64,000 nucleotides of DNA from Chelativorans sp. AA-79 (lineage in GTDB: Bacteria; Pseudomonadota; Alphaproteobacteria; Rhizobiales; Rhizobiaceae): assembly GCF_029457495.1 (NCBI RefSeq), contig NZ_CP120362.1:62001-126000 (forward strand), written 5' to 3'. Shown one piece after another: positions 43,160-50,587 of this stretch; position 1 is the stretch's first letter; every line of letters begins with the position of its first letter. The notes under the pieces are model-generated. The model was not told the origin of the DNA, did not search any database, and saw only the letters and a list, made by a program, of their open reading frames with translations. Both the position numbers and the translations under genes were made by a program.

Positions 43160-43285
43160 ATTCTCACATTAAGTGACAAAAACCAATGCGCATTATCGAA
43201 TTAACTGCCCATTCGCAAATTAAGTGCCAGCGTAAGCATCTGAAATCATTGAGGCATGATTCTCATAATTAAGTGCCAAGCGACA
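43160..43285. repeat. Right end repeats of the TniABQ transposon
   Basis: Three directly repeated sites with the core ATTCTCA-n-ATTAAGTGCCA occur at 43160-43177, 43211-43229 and 43258-43285, the last ending in the terminal repeat. They are the complement of the left-end repeats and are probable TniA binding sites. The innermost also sits at the tniA promoter and may allow self-repression. Confidence 0.75.
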
Positions 43286-43364
43286 CCTGCTGCAGGCCTG
43301 AACCATAACCGGTCCGACTTCGATTGCCCACCGAGCCCGGAAACACGAACAGCGAGCACATGAT

Positions 43365-44408
43365 TTGCTGAACAGTGCCAGAGAACGCGGCCTTGTATTT
43401 CCCTTTGCCGAACCGCCGGCGGTTGGAGCCGTGATCGAGGTCGCGCCGGGAATCCTGTGGACGCGCATTCCGCTGCCGTTCCGCCTCGATCACGTGAACA
43501 TCTACCTGATCGAGGATCAGGGCGGGTGGGCCGTCCTCGATGCCGGGATAGGCGACGACGTCACGCGTGCAGCCTGGGAAGCGCTCGTAGCCGGTCCGCT
43601 CGCGGGCAAGCGCCTGACCCGCCTGATCGTGACCCATTTCCATCCGGATCACATAGGCTCGGCCGGATGGCTCTGCGAACGCTTTGACATTCCGCTGCTG
43701 ACCAGCCAGACCGCCTATCTCGGCTGCATCAACATCTCGTTAAGCCCCGGCGCGCTCGATGCGAAGTCCTACCACGATTTTTATGCCCGGCACGGACTTG
43801 ACCCGGCAACGACGGCGCTTGTCGGATCGGACGGGCATCGATACCTGAAGATGGTCACGAAGCTGCCGCCGACTTTCACACGTGTCGTCGCCGGCGACAT
43901 TCTGACGATCGGCGGGCGGGAATTTCGCGTGCTTTCGGGAGACGACCATGCGCCCGAACAGCTTATGCTCCACGGCCCCTCGGAAAATGCCTTTCTGGCG
44001 GCCGACCAGGTCATCGCCCGCATCACACCCAATGTCAGCGTCTGGGCGGTCGATCCGGAGGGCGATCCGCTCGGCCTCTATCTCAGATCGCTCGAAAACA
44101 TCACAAGGAATGTCCCGGATGAGGTGCTTGTCCTGCCGGGGCATCAGCTGCCCTTCCATGGGCTTCACGAGCGCTGCCGACAGTTGACCGGCCATCACCA
44201 AGAACGCTGCAATTTGATTGAAACCGCTTGCCGGCAGAAGGCGCACACGGTAGCCGATCTCGTGCCGGTGCTGTTCCCGCGGCCGCTTGATCCGCATCAG
44301 CTTGGCTTTGCCTTCAGCGAGGTGCACGCTCACGTCAACTCCATGCTGAGGTTAGGGAAGCTGACACAGCGCACGGATAGTGACGGGACCGTTCGGGTTA
44401 CCGTTTGA
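43365..44408 (+). CDS. Metallo-beta-lactamase-fold hydrolase
   Basis: A 347-residue protein. The zinc motif THFHPDHIGSAGW (about 89-101) and later His/Asp residues (SGDDHAPEQLML; LPGHQLPFHGLH) place it among MBL-fold hydrolases of the glyoxalase II/lactonase-like kind. A C-terminal winged-helix-like tail (EVHAHVNSMLRLGKLTQR) is common in this subgroup. The start is taken as TTG 43365; the frame is open to 43302 but holds no ATG, and no clear ribosome site is seen. It begins 79 bp after the transposon end and is convergent with the sulfatase-modifier gene. Substrate is unknown; it could open a sugar lactone, but this is speculation. Confidence 0.75.
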   Translation: MLNSARERGLVFPFAEPPAVGAVIEVAPGILWTRIPLPFRLDHVNIYLIEDQGGWAVLDAGIGDDVTRAAWEALVAGPLAGKRLTRLIVTHFHPDHIGSAGWLCERFDIPLLTSQTAYLGCINISLSPGALDAKSYHDFYARHGLDPATTALVGSDGHRYLKMVTKLPPTFTRVVAGDILTIGGREFRVLSGDDHAPEQLMLHGPSENAFLAADQVIARITPNVSVWAVDPEGDPLGLYLRSLENITRNVPDEVLVLPGHQLPFHGLHERCRQLTGHHQERCNLIETACRQKAHTVADLVPVLFPRPLDPHQLGFAFSEVHAHVNSMLRLGKLTQRTDSDGTVRVTV

Positions 44409-44525
44409 GCCAATCAGGGAGACAGCCGAAGGGTAACCGGCGGCCCGTGCCTTATTCTTTTCTGAAACGAAGATCTGGAATGACCGCCGGCCGCACCTGC
44501 GCCCTCACGCATCTGAGGTAATTAT

Positions 44526-45455
44526 TCAGCTCATATCACAAACCAGCCGAAATCCTTGGTGCGATGTGGAGCTGTCCGGCGTATTGCCGGTGCGTGCTGC
44601 TATCCTGTAACGGTAGCAATAGCTTAAGTGGCAGAGGAAAGAGCCACCTTTTAGAACCTTCATGCCGCGCTTTGTCTCGGCCTGCCGTCGCAGCGCTCTG
44701 CTCAATGAGCGTATTTTGAATGGATCGGCTGTCCATTCCCATACATTGCCCAGCATGTTGTGAATACCGGCCGGATTGGGCGCGAAACTCCCCTCGGGAG
44801 CCGTTCTGAAGTAACCGTCGGCTGCGATATTCACCGCCGGAAACTCGCCCTGCCAGATATTGCACGGCAGGAAATCGGTATCATCGGGTTCCCTGTCTCC
44901 CCAAGTGAAGCGGACATCGCCTTGGCCCGCACGCGCCGCATGTTCCCATTCGATTTCCGTCGGCAGCCGCCCGCCGCACCATTTCGCAAATGCCGCAGCA
45001 TCGCGCCAGGAGACGTGAACGACCGGATGGTTGGCGCGATCCTTGATGCCGGAACCAGCCCCTTCCGGCTGGCGCCAGTTTGCGCCGTCGACACGGCGCC
45101 ACCAGGTCAGGTTCGGGATCGGCGACGCTCGCGGCGCGTCCAGGTGGAATACGTAGGACCAGCCGAACTCTTCCGCATGAGTCCGGTAGCCCGTTTCGGC
45201 AACAAATTGCGAAAACCGCCGGTTGGAAACGGGATTTTTGTCGATCCTGAAGTCGGCCAGAACGGCTCTCTCGACGATGGCTTCGCCATCCACGACGTAG
45301 ACGGGTTTGTCGGTTCCCCGAAAAGCCGTACCGCCCGAGATCAATACTGTGTCGCCGGCATGCAGGGTTCGAGATCCCCCGGGGATGGCGGCGCGCGGCG
45401 CCGAGGCGGTGTGGTTTCCCGGCATGCAGCAATTTGGAAGGTTGCTGTCCATCAC
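44526..45455 (-). CDS. Formylglycine-generating enzyme (sulfatase activator)
   Basis: A 309-residue FGE-sulfatase-fold protein. The copper-binding cysteine pair is Cys275 and Cys280 in GGSFLCHLSYCYRYR, and the family core RLPTEIEWEHAAR, NMLGNVWEWTADPF and HQGFRLVCD is complete. It converts the active-site Cys of type I sulfatases to formylglycine. No signal peptide is visible, so it acts in the cytoplasm on the nascent chain. It is the last gene of the LacI operon and overlaps the permease gene by 4 bp. The sulfatase at 50588, with CTPSR, is its evident client. Confidence 0.92.
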   Translation of the reverse strand: MMDSNLPNCCMPGNHTASAPRAAIPGGSRTLHAGDTVLISGGTAFRGTDKPVYVVDGEAIVERAVLADFRIDKNPVSNRRFSQFVAETGYRTHAEEFGWSYVFHLDAPRASPIPNLTWWRRVDGANWRQPEGAGSGIKDRANHPVVHVSWRDAAAFAKWCGGRLPTEIEWEHAARAGQGDVRFTWGDREPDDTDFLPCNIWQGEFPAVNIAADGYFRTAPEGSFAPNPAGIHNMLGNVWEWTADPFKIRSLSRALRRQAETKRGMKVLKGGSFLCHLSYCYRYRIAARTGNTPDSSTSHQGFRLVCDMS

Positions 45456-46306
45456 TTGACGCTGCCGCTTGTCAGGCCGGACACGATATGCTTTTGCGCG
45501 AAGACCAGAACCAGGATCACGGGGAGCGAGATGATGGTCGCTGCCGCAGCCAGGTTGTTCCAGTAGACACTCAGGCCGCTGATCAGGTCAACCAGCGCGG
45601 TTGAAACGGTTCGGTTCTCGCCTTGCAGCAGCGTCAGCGCGAACGGGTATTCCCCCCATACAAGCAGGAATGCCATCAGTCCGACCGTCACCATTCCGAC
45701 CTTCGCTGACGGGATGAACACCTTGCGGAAGAACTGCCAGTCCGAGCATCCGTCGATGCGCGCGGCTTCATCAATTTCGATGGGAACGGAATAGGCGAAG
45801 CTCAGGCTGAGTAGCGCCGCGAAGGGCAGGAAGAAGACGATCAGCAACAGGATGTAGCCGATTGCCGAATTGTAGAGCCCAAGCCAGCTCAAAGCGAGAT
45901 AGACCGGTATGATCAATGCCGGCCCTTCGAAGAGCTGTATCACGATGAACAGAAGCTGCACACGCCCGACCCACGGCCCGCGCATGCGCGACAGCACATA
46001 GCCCAGCAGGAGCCCCAGCAGCATAACGCCGGTGGCCGCGAAGCAGGCTATCACCGCCGTGTTCAGGAAATACCGGAGCCAATCCGTCGAATACCCCTTG
46101 CTGAGCCAGACTTCACGATAGGCGTCGAAAACCAGCTCTTTCGGGAAGAATGTCAGCGGATACTGGTAGACTTCCGCCACTGACCTGACGGATATCAGGA
46201 CCAGCCAGATGACCGGGAACAGGATGACCGTCAGCAGGATCGCTGCGACGCCCAACTCGAAAGCCTTCGACAGCAGATAGCCGGTCCGCGACGAGCCAGT
46301 GTTCAC
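45452..46306 (-). CDS. ABC sugar importer permease (MalG type)
   Basis: A 284-residue membrane protein with six hydrophobic segments. The EAA loop that contacts the ATPase is EIDEAARIDGCSDWQFFRKVFIPSAKVG in short form (about 183-210). CUT1-family permeases of this kind pair with a MalF-like partner, here the gene upstream, overlapping by 4 bp. It follows the partner and precedes the sulfatase activator in one operon. The cargo should be the sulfated sugar handled by the cluster. ATG 46306 overlaps the stop of the preceding gene. Confidence 0.9.
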   Translation of the reverse strand: MNTGSSRTGYLLSKAFELGVAAILLTVILFPVIWLVLISVRSVAEVYQYPLTFFPKELVFDAYREVWLSKGYSTDWLRYFLNTAVIACFAATGVMLLGLLLGYVLSRMRGPWVGRVQLLFIVIQLFEGPALIIPVYLALSWLGLYNSAIGYILLLIVFFLPFAALLSLSFAYSVPIEIDEAARIDGCSDWQFFRKVFIPSAKVGMVTVGLMAFLLVWGEYPFALTLLQGENRTVSTALVDLISGLSVYWNNLAAAATIISLPVILVLVFAQKHIVSGLTSGSVK

Positions 46307-47220
46307 GATTCCCTCCTGGCCGCGCGGAGTGCCCGCACATACACAATCCCGATAATCACGAGCAGTGCGGCATTGAGCAGGCTCGCGGCGGAAGCGAGCC
46401 CGACATTCCCGACATCAAAAGCCATCCGGTATATGTAGGTCGGGATCGTCTCGCTCTGCCCGATCGGTCCGCCGCCGGTCATCACATGCACGAACACCAG
46501 ATTGTTGGCGACCCAGATCGTCACCAGCAACACCATGGTCAGCGTCTGCTGGGTGATACCCGGCAGGGTGATATGCCAGAAACGCCGCCACGCCGACGCG
46601 CCGTCGATCGCCGCCGCATCGTAGAGCGATTGATCGACCGTCTTGATCGCCGCCGCCGTGACCAGCGCAAACATCGGGAAAAGCCTCCAGACGATCGCGA
46701 AGCACACGGTATAGAGGGCGAGCCCCGGCGAGCTGAGCCAAGGCACCGGATCGGCCAGGAAGCCGATTTGTGCGAGGGTGCTGTTGAAAATCCCGTTCTG
46801 CGTCTGAAAGAACCATCTGAAGAGCGCGGCGGTGACCACGCCCGGCAGCACCCAGGGCACGAGCATGAATGCACGCGTGAATCGGATTATGGCGCCGTCC
46901 CGGGACAGGAAGAGGCCGGTCGCGATGCCCAAAATCGTGATGAGCACGACGCTGACGCCGATCCAGATGAACGTGTTCAGCAGCGCGGTGAGGCTCTTGG
47001 GATCGGAGAATATGAAGGTGAAATTGCGCCATCCCACATAACTCGTCGGCACGAGAGTGTAGATGTCGACCTCGTGCAGGGCGTAGTAGACCAGACTGAG
47101 GAACGCGAAGACCATCAGCGCCGATATAATGGAGGTCGGAGGCAGCAGCACGTAGCGTCTGAAAGCCCGGCTCTGGCCGTGCAGAGCGGCCTCCGGATTA
47201 CCCTCGGGGAGTGCGGTCAT
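46303..47220 (-). CDS. ABC sugar importer permease (MalF/UgpA type)
   Basis: A 305-residue membrane protein with six or seven hydrophobic segments and the EAA loop SLYDAAAIDGASAWRRFWHITLPGI (short form, about 211-235). ATG 47220 is chosen: AAGGAG lies 7 bp before it, and the upstream codons overlap the intergenic space. It forms the channel with the MalG-type protein downstream (4-bp overlap). It follows the binding-protein gene by 61 bp. Confidence 0.9.
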   Translation of the reverse strand: MTALPEGNPEAALHGQSRAFRRYVLLPPTSIISALMVFAFLSLVYYALHEVDIYTLVPTSYVGWRNFTFIFSDPKSLTALLNTFIWIGVSVVLITILGIATGLFLSRDGAIIRFTRAFMLVPWVLPGVVTAALFRWFFQTQNGIFNSTLAQIGFLADPVPWLSSPGLALYTVCFAIVWRLFPMFALVTAAAIKTVDQSLYDAAAIDGASAWRRFWHITLPGITQQTLTMVLLVTIWVANNLVFVHVMTGGGPIGQSETIPTYIYRMAFDVGNVGLASAASLLNAALLVIIGIVYVRALRAARRES

Positions 47221-47281
47221 TGCGTGCTCCTTCGACCAAAAAGCCGGCGCCGCGATCGGCCGCGGCGCCGGGTTTTGCAAG

Positions 47282-48565
47282 TCACTTAGCGATGGCCGCC
47301 TTGGTCGCGTTCTCCACGTCAGCCGCCGCCTGCTCGGGCGTCACGACGCCGAGCACCACGCCCTGCAGGGCCTCGCTGAAGCTGCGCCGCAGGTCCGGAT
47401 ATTCGGGGAAGAAGGGGATGCTGACGACGTTGTCGAACAGCGTGCCTTCCTCGTAGGCGGCGGCAAGCGCGGGATATTGCTGCTTGAATCCCTCCGACCG
47501 GAGCATCGCGTGCGCGGTGGGAACCCGGCCCTTAACCTCGGAGCCATCCCAGCCGTAGTGCTGCTTGGGGTCGAACCAGTAGTCGAGATATTCGACCGCG
47601 AGTTCCTTGTCGTCGGTCTGCGACGTCACGAGGAAAAGGAAGGGAGCGTGGGCTTCAAAGGACGCCGAAGGGAAGCTGCCCGTCACCTTGTCCGGCTTGG
47701 GGAAGCTGATCATGACCGCCGGAAAATCCGCGGGAACCTCGTAGTCCGTCTGGATGATCGGCGCGAAGGACTTGGTGATGACCATAGCCGCTCTCCCCTG
47801 GTAGAAGAGCTGAAGAGCGTCACGGAAATTCGCGTCGACGATCCCCTGTGGCGCATATTGGGTCAGATCCTTGACAAGCTGGAAAGTGTCAACCAGCGCC
47901 TGACCGCCCATTGCGGGCTTCCCGTCGTGATCCAGCCAACGTCCGCCATTCACCGATATGATGGACTGGATGATGTCGGTGTCGAGTGTCGTGGTGCTCG
48001 CCGCGAAGACGATGCCGGCGACGCCATCCTTGTTGAGCGCCTTGGCCGCCGCCCGCAACTGGCTCCATGTTCTGGGGGGCTGGACGCCTGCGGCCTCGAG
48101 CATGGCCGCGTTGTAGATGATCACCGGGCTCAGATCGACGAAGGTGGACATGCCGTAGGACTTGCCGCCATATTTTCCGAGCTCCCACAACTCCTTGGGA
48201 TAGTTGGCGGCCCAGCCCACAACCTTGTCGGCAGCGATCTCGTCGAGCGGCAAGACAGCGCCAGCCTCGGCGATTTTGCCGAGGACCGTGTTGTCGGCGG
48301 CAAGCACGTCGGGAAGGTTTCCGGCTATCGTCGCCGTCGAAATTCCCTGCGCGCGCGTTTCCCAGTCCTGCGATTCCCAGGTTACCTTCCCTCCCGGGAA
48401 ACCCTCGTTGATCTTGGTGAAATAGTCCCGCTCGGCCTTCGGGCTACCGTACTTCCAGACCTGGAGCTCCTGGGTCTGTGCGGACGAGCCCAGGGTCGCA
48501 AGGCCGAAAAGAACGGCGCCCCCCAATCCTAGCATCATCGATCTGGTTGCGTTGAAACGAGTCAT
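47282..48565 (-). CDS. ABC sugar importer solute-binding protein
   Basis: A 427-residue periplasmic CUT1-type binding protein. The signal peptide (SMMLGLGGAVLFGLATLGSS) is cleaved near SSAQ (about residue 30). The mature part has LQVWKYGSPKAERDYFTKIN, the hinge-type GKSYGMSTFVDLSPVIIYNAAML and the late segment AVEYLDYWFDPKQHYGWDG. GGGAGGA precedes ATG 48565 by 5 bp. It determines what the importer takes up. Aromatic and basic residues for a sulfated sugar are plausible but not demonstrable here. It lies 33 bp after lacI. Confidence 0.9.
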   Translation of the reverse strand: MTRFNATRSMMLGLGGAVLFGLATLGSSAQTQELQVWKYGSPKAERDYFTKINEGFPGGKVTWESQDWETRAQGISTATIAGNLPDVLAADNTVLGKIAEAGAVLPLDEIAADKVVGWAANYPKELWELGKYGGKSYGMSTFVDLSPVIIYNAAMLEAAGVQPPRTWSQLRAAAKALNKDGVAGIVFAASTTTLDTDIIQSIISVNGGRWLDHDGKPAMGGQALVDTFQLVKDLTQYAPQGIVDANFRDALQLFYQGRAAMVITKSFAPIIQTDYEVPADFPAVMISFPKPDKVTGSFPSASFEAHAPFLFLVTSQTDDKELAVEYLDYWFDPKQHYGWDGSEVKGRVPTAHAMLRSEGFKQQYPALAAAYEEGTLFDNVVSIPFFPEYPDLRRSFSEALQGVVLGVVTPEQAAADVENATKAAIAK

Positions 48566-48598
48566 TACTTCCTCCCTTACAATGCGCGCGCCTGAGTC

Positions 48599-49645
48599 TT
48601 AAAGCTGTTGCCGTTCAATCGGCGGCCGAACCTCGCCGGGCGGCGCGCAGGATTCCCTGACGACGAGTTCCGTTGGAATGTTGTGGACCGCGCCGGCCAG
48701 CTCCGAGTGGCCCGACAGGAGGGCGACAATGGCCTCGGCGGCTAAGCGTCCGACCCGCGCGATGTCGCGACGCACGACCGTTATCGGCGGGCGGTAGAGC
48801 TGGGTGATGTCGATGTCGTCGCAGCAGATGATCGAAAGATCGTCCGGTATTGAAAGGGCGCAGGAATTGATCACCGGGAGGAGGCCTAAAAGCAGCGGCG
48901 TGCCGCCGGTGATGATCGCGGTGGGGCGATTATCGCGCCGCAGCAACGCGGTGCCAGCTTTCTCTCCATATTCGCGGCTGAACGAGCCGTGGAAGACCAA
49001 GTTCCTGTTCACCGGGATGTGCCTGGCTTCGAAAGCCCGTTCGTATCCCGCCACGCGGGCCCGTCCTGCGGAAACATTCTGGCTTCCCGTGATTATCGCG
49101 ATGTCGCGGTGCCCGAGATCCAGGAGATATTTTGTGGCTTGCTCCACGCCGGTCACGTGATCCGTCATGACCCGAACGCTCGGCGCCGGCGATTCACGAT
49201 CGAGCACGGCGACAGGGACACCGCGCGCGGCCGCCATCTCGACGATATGTGCGCCGCTGTCGATGCTCGGGCTCAGGATCAGACCGTCCACATCCTGTTC
49301 AAGAAACGAGCGAACGATTTTGAGCTCGCGTTCGGGATGGTCGAAACTGTTGCGGATGAGCAGCGAAAGCCCTTCCGCGTCCAGCACGCGCTCGATGGCG
49401 ACGGCTGCAGTAGAGAACAGCGGATTGGAAATATCGCGAACGCAATAGCCGATGTTCCGCGAACGGCCGGTCCTGAGATTTCGCGCCCACGCATTGGGCT
49501 GATAGTTCAGCTCCTCGATCGCCTTGAGGACCTTGCGCCGGGCTTCCTCGCTGGCATTGCCCTGATTGTTGAGGACGCGCGAAACCGTGCCCACGGCGAC
49601 GCCAGCCCTTGCCGCAACGTCCTTGATCCTCGGCTGGGTGGACAT
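48599..49645 (-). CDS. LacI-family transcriptional repressor
   Basis: A 348-residue regulator with an N-terminal LacI helix-turn-helix (IKDVAARAGVAVGTVSRVLN, about 7-26), the hinge helix NAWARNLRTGRS and a periplasmic-binding-like core (IGYCVRDISNPLFS; HRDIAIITGSQNVSAGRARVAGYERAF). It sits second in the operon it probably controls, between the SDR and binding-protein genes. The two identical palindromes TTGGAATGCATTCCAA at 50448 and 50556 have the central CG-free, LacI-like symmetry expected for its operators. The inducer is presumably the imported sugar or a metabolite. Confidence 0.9.
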   Translation of the reverse strand: MSTQPRIKDVAARAGVAVGTVSRVLNNQGNASEEARRKVLKAIEELNYQPNAWARNLRTGRSRNIGYCVRDISNPLFSTAAVAIERVLDAEGLSLLIRNSFDHPERELKIVRSFLEQDVDGLILSPSIDSGAHIVEMAAARGVPVAVLDRESPAPSVRVMTDHVTGVEQATKYLLDLGHRDIAIITGSQNVSAGRARVAGYERAFEARHIPVNRNLVFHGSFSREYGEKAGTALLRRDNRPTAIITGGTPLLLGLLPVINSCALSIPDDLSIICCDDIDITQLYRPPITVVRRDIARVGRLAAEAIVALLSGHSELAGAVHNIPTELVVRESCAPPGEVRPPIERQQL

Positions 49646-49658
49646 CGCCGCTTCCCGC

Positions 49659-50441
49659 CTACGGTCGCAGGGATGCGCCGCCGTCGACGGTCAGCACCGC
49701 GCCGTTGACGAAGGAAGCGAGATCGCTGAGCAGGAAGAGAACGCCGTTGGCGATCTCGACCGGCTCCGCGAGGCGGCCCATCGGCACGCCGCGCAGATGC
49801 GTGCCAAGCTGCTCGTCGCTCAAGGCGCCGATGATCATCGGCGTCGCGGTGGTTCCGGGGCAAAGCACATTCGCTCGAATTCCCTCGGAACCGAACTGGA
49901 CCGCGAGACCGCGCGTCAGCGTGATCACGCCGGCCTTGGCGGCGCCGTAATGGACCGCCCCGACGCGGCCGCCGGTGAACGCCGACGGGCTGGTGAAATT
50001 CACGAACGCGCCGGTCCCGGCTTTCAGCATGACCGGTACCGCGGCCTGACAGATGCGGAAGATGCTTGCGAGGTTCACGTTCAGCGACTCGCTCAGCACC
50101 GCGTCCTCGACATCCAGGAACTCCGTCCGCCTCAGGACCGCCCCCGCATTGACGACCGCGTCGACGCGCCCGAAACGCGCCAGCGTCGCCTCCACGAGCG
50201 TATGGCCGACTTTCGGATCGCCGAGATCCGCCGCATGGCTGCCGACGGAAGCCTTTTGAGTCTCCGGTACCCCGGCCAGAGAGGCGGCGGCGCGCTCCAA
50301 GCCGGACTGATCGAGGTCGGTGAGCAGCAGCGACGCCCCTGCCGCTGCCAGGCGCGCGCAAATTGCGCGGCCGATCCCGCCTGCGGCGCCCGTGACAACA
50401 ACGACCTTGTCCTTGAGATCGATCTGGACAGTCAATGACAT
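49659..50441 (-). CDS. Short-chain dehydrogenase/reductase
   Basis: A 260-residue classical SDR. The NAD-binding TGAAGGIGRAI (about 18-28), NAG motif VVNAGAVL, catalytic Ser in NFTSPSAFTG and Tyr-x-x-x-Lys in VHYGAAKAG are all present. Such enzymes oxidise sugars to lactones or keto-deoxy acids in non-phosphorylating sugar routes. It is the first gene of the LacI operon, with the operator palindrome only 7 bp before its start. Sugar dehydrogenase (for example L-fucose type) is the likely role by context, but SDR specificity cannot be read directly. Confidence 0.88.
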   Translation of the reverse strand: MSLTVQIDLKDKVVVVTGAAGGIGRAICARLAAAGASLLLTDLDQSGLERAAASLAGVPETQKASVGSHAADLGDPKVGHTLVEATLARFGRVDAVVNAGAVLRRTEFLDVEDAVLSESLNVNLASIFRICQAAVPVMLKAGTGAFVNFTSPSAFTGGRVGAVHYGAAKAGVITLTRGLAVQFGSEGIRANVLCPGTTATPMIIGALSDEQLGTHLRGVPMGRLAEPVEIANGVLFLLSDLASFVNGAVLTVDGGASLRP

Positions 50442-50447
50442 CTCCTG

Positions 50448-50463
50448 TTGGAATGCATTCCAA
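50448..50463. promoter_or_regulatory. LacI operator, SDR side
   Basis: TTGGAATGCATTCCAA is a perfect 16-bp palindrome directly upstream of the SDR start at 50441. An identical copy lies 108 bp away at 50556. LacI-family sites are palindromes of this size. Bound repressor would block the minus-strand operon. Confidence 0.82.
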
Positions 50464-50555
50464 CCACTATCCTGAATTTAGAAATCATGGCAAGCCTGAA
50501 ATTGCGGAAAACCATATTGCTACTGACCGAAGCCCATGATAGGGCTCGGGAAAAT

Positions 50556-50571
50556 TTGGAATGCATTCCAA
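50556..50571. promoter_or_regulatory. LacI operator, sulfatase side
   Basis: This second perfect copy of TTGGAATGCATTCCAA lies just before the sulfatase gene. The 108-bp centre distance (about ten helical turns) would suit looping by a tetramer or two bound dimers. An ATG lies inside the palindrome, which argues that the sulfatase start is further downstream. Confidence 0.82.
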
Positions 50572-50587
50572 GTGGATGGAGGGTTGC

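Larger units (their letters stand above)
39678..43285 (-). mobile_element. TniABQ transposon, complete between its terminal repeats
   Basis: The ends are perfect 17-bp inverted repeats: TGTCGCTTGGCACTTAA at 39678-39694 and its complement at 43269-43285. Between them lie tniA, tniB and tniQ in one minus-strand operon and no cargo or resolvase gene. The flanking pentamers (CTTCC and CCTGC) do not match, so the usual 5-bp duplication is absent and one flank has been rearranged. The left end truncates IS630. Confidence 0.85.

Noticed and set aside
27524..43285. One 15.8-kb transposon from the first left end to the right end, carrying soxCD as cargo
   Set aside because: A complete unit already exists at 39678-43285, and the outer flanks (CTATC and CCTGC) do not match as a target duplication.
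50561..50587. ATG 50561 as sulfatase start
   Set aside because: It lies within the LacI operator palindrome and has no ribosome site; TTG 50588 has GGAGGG upstream.
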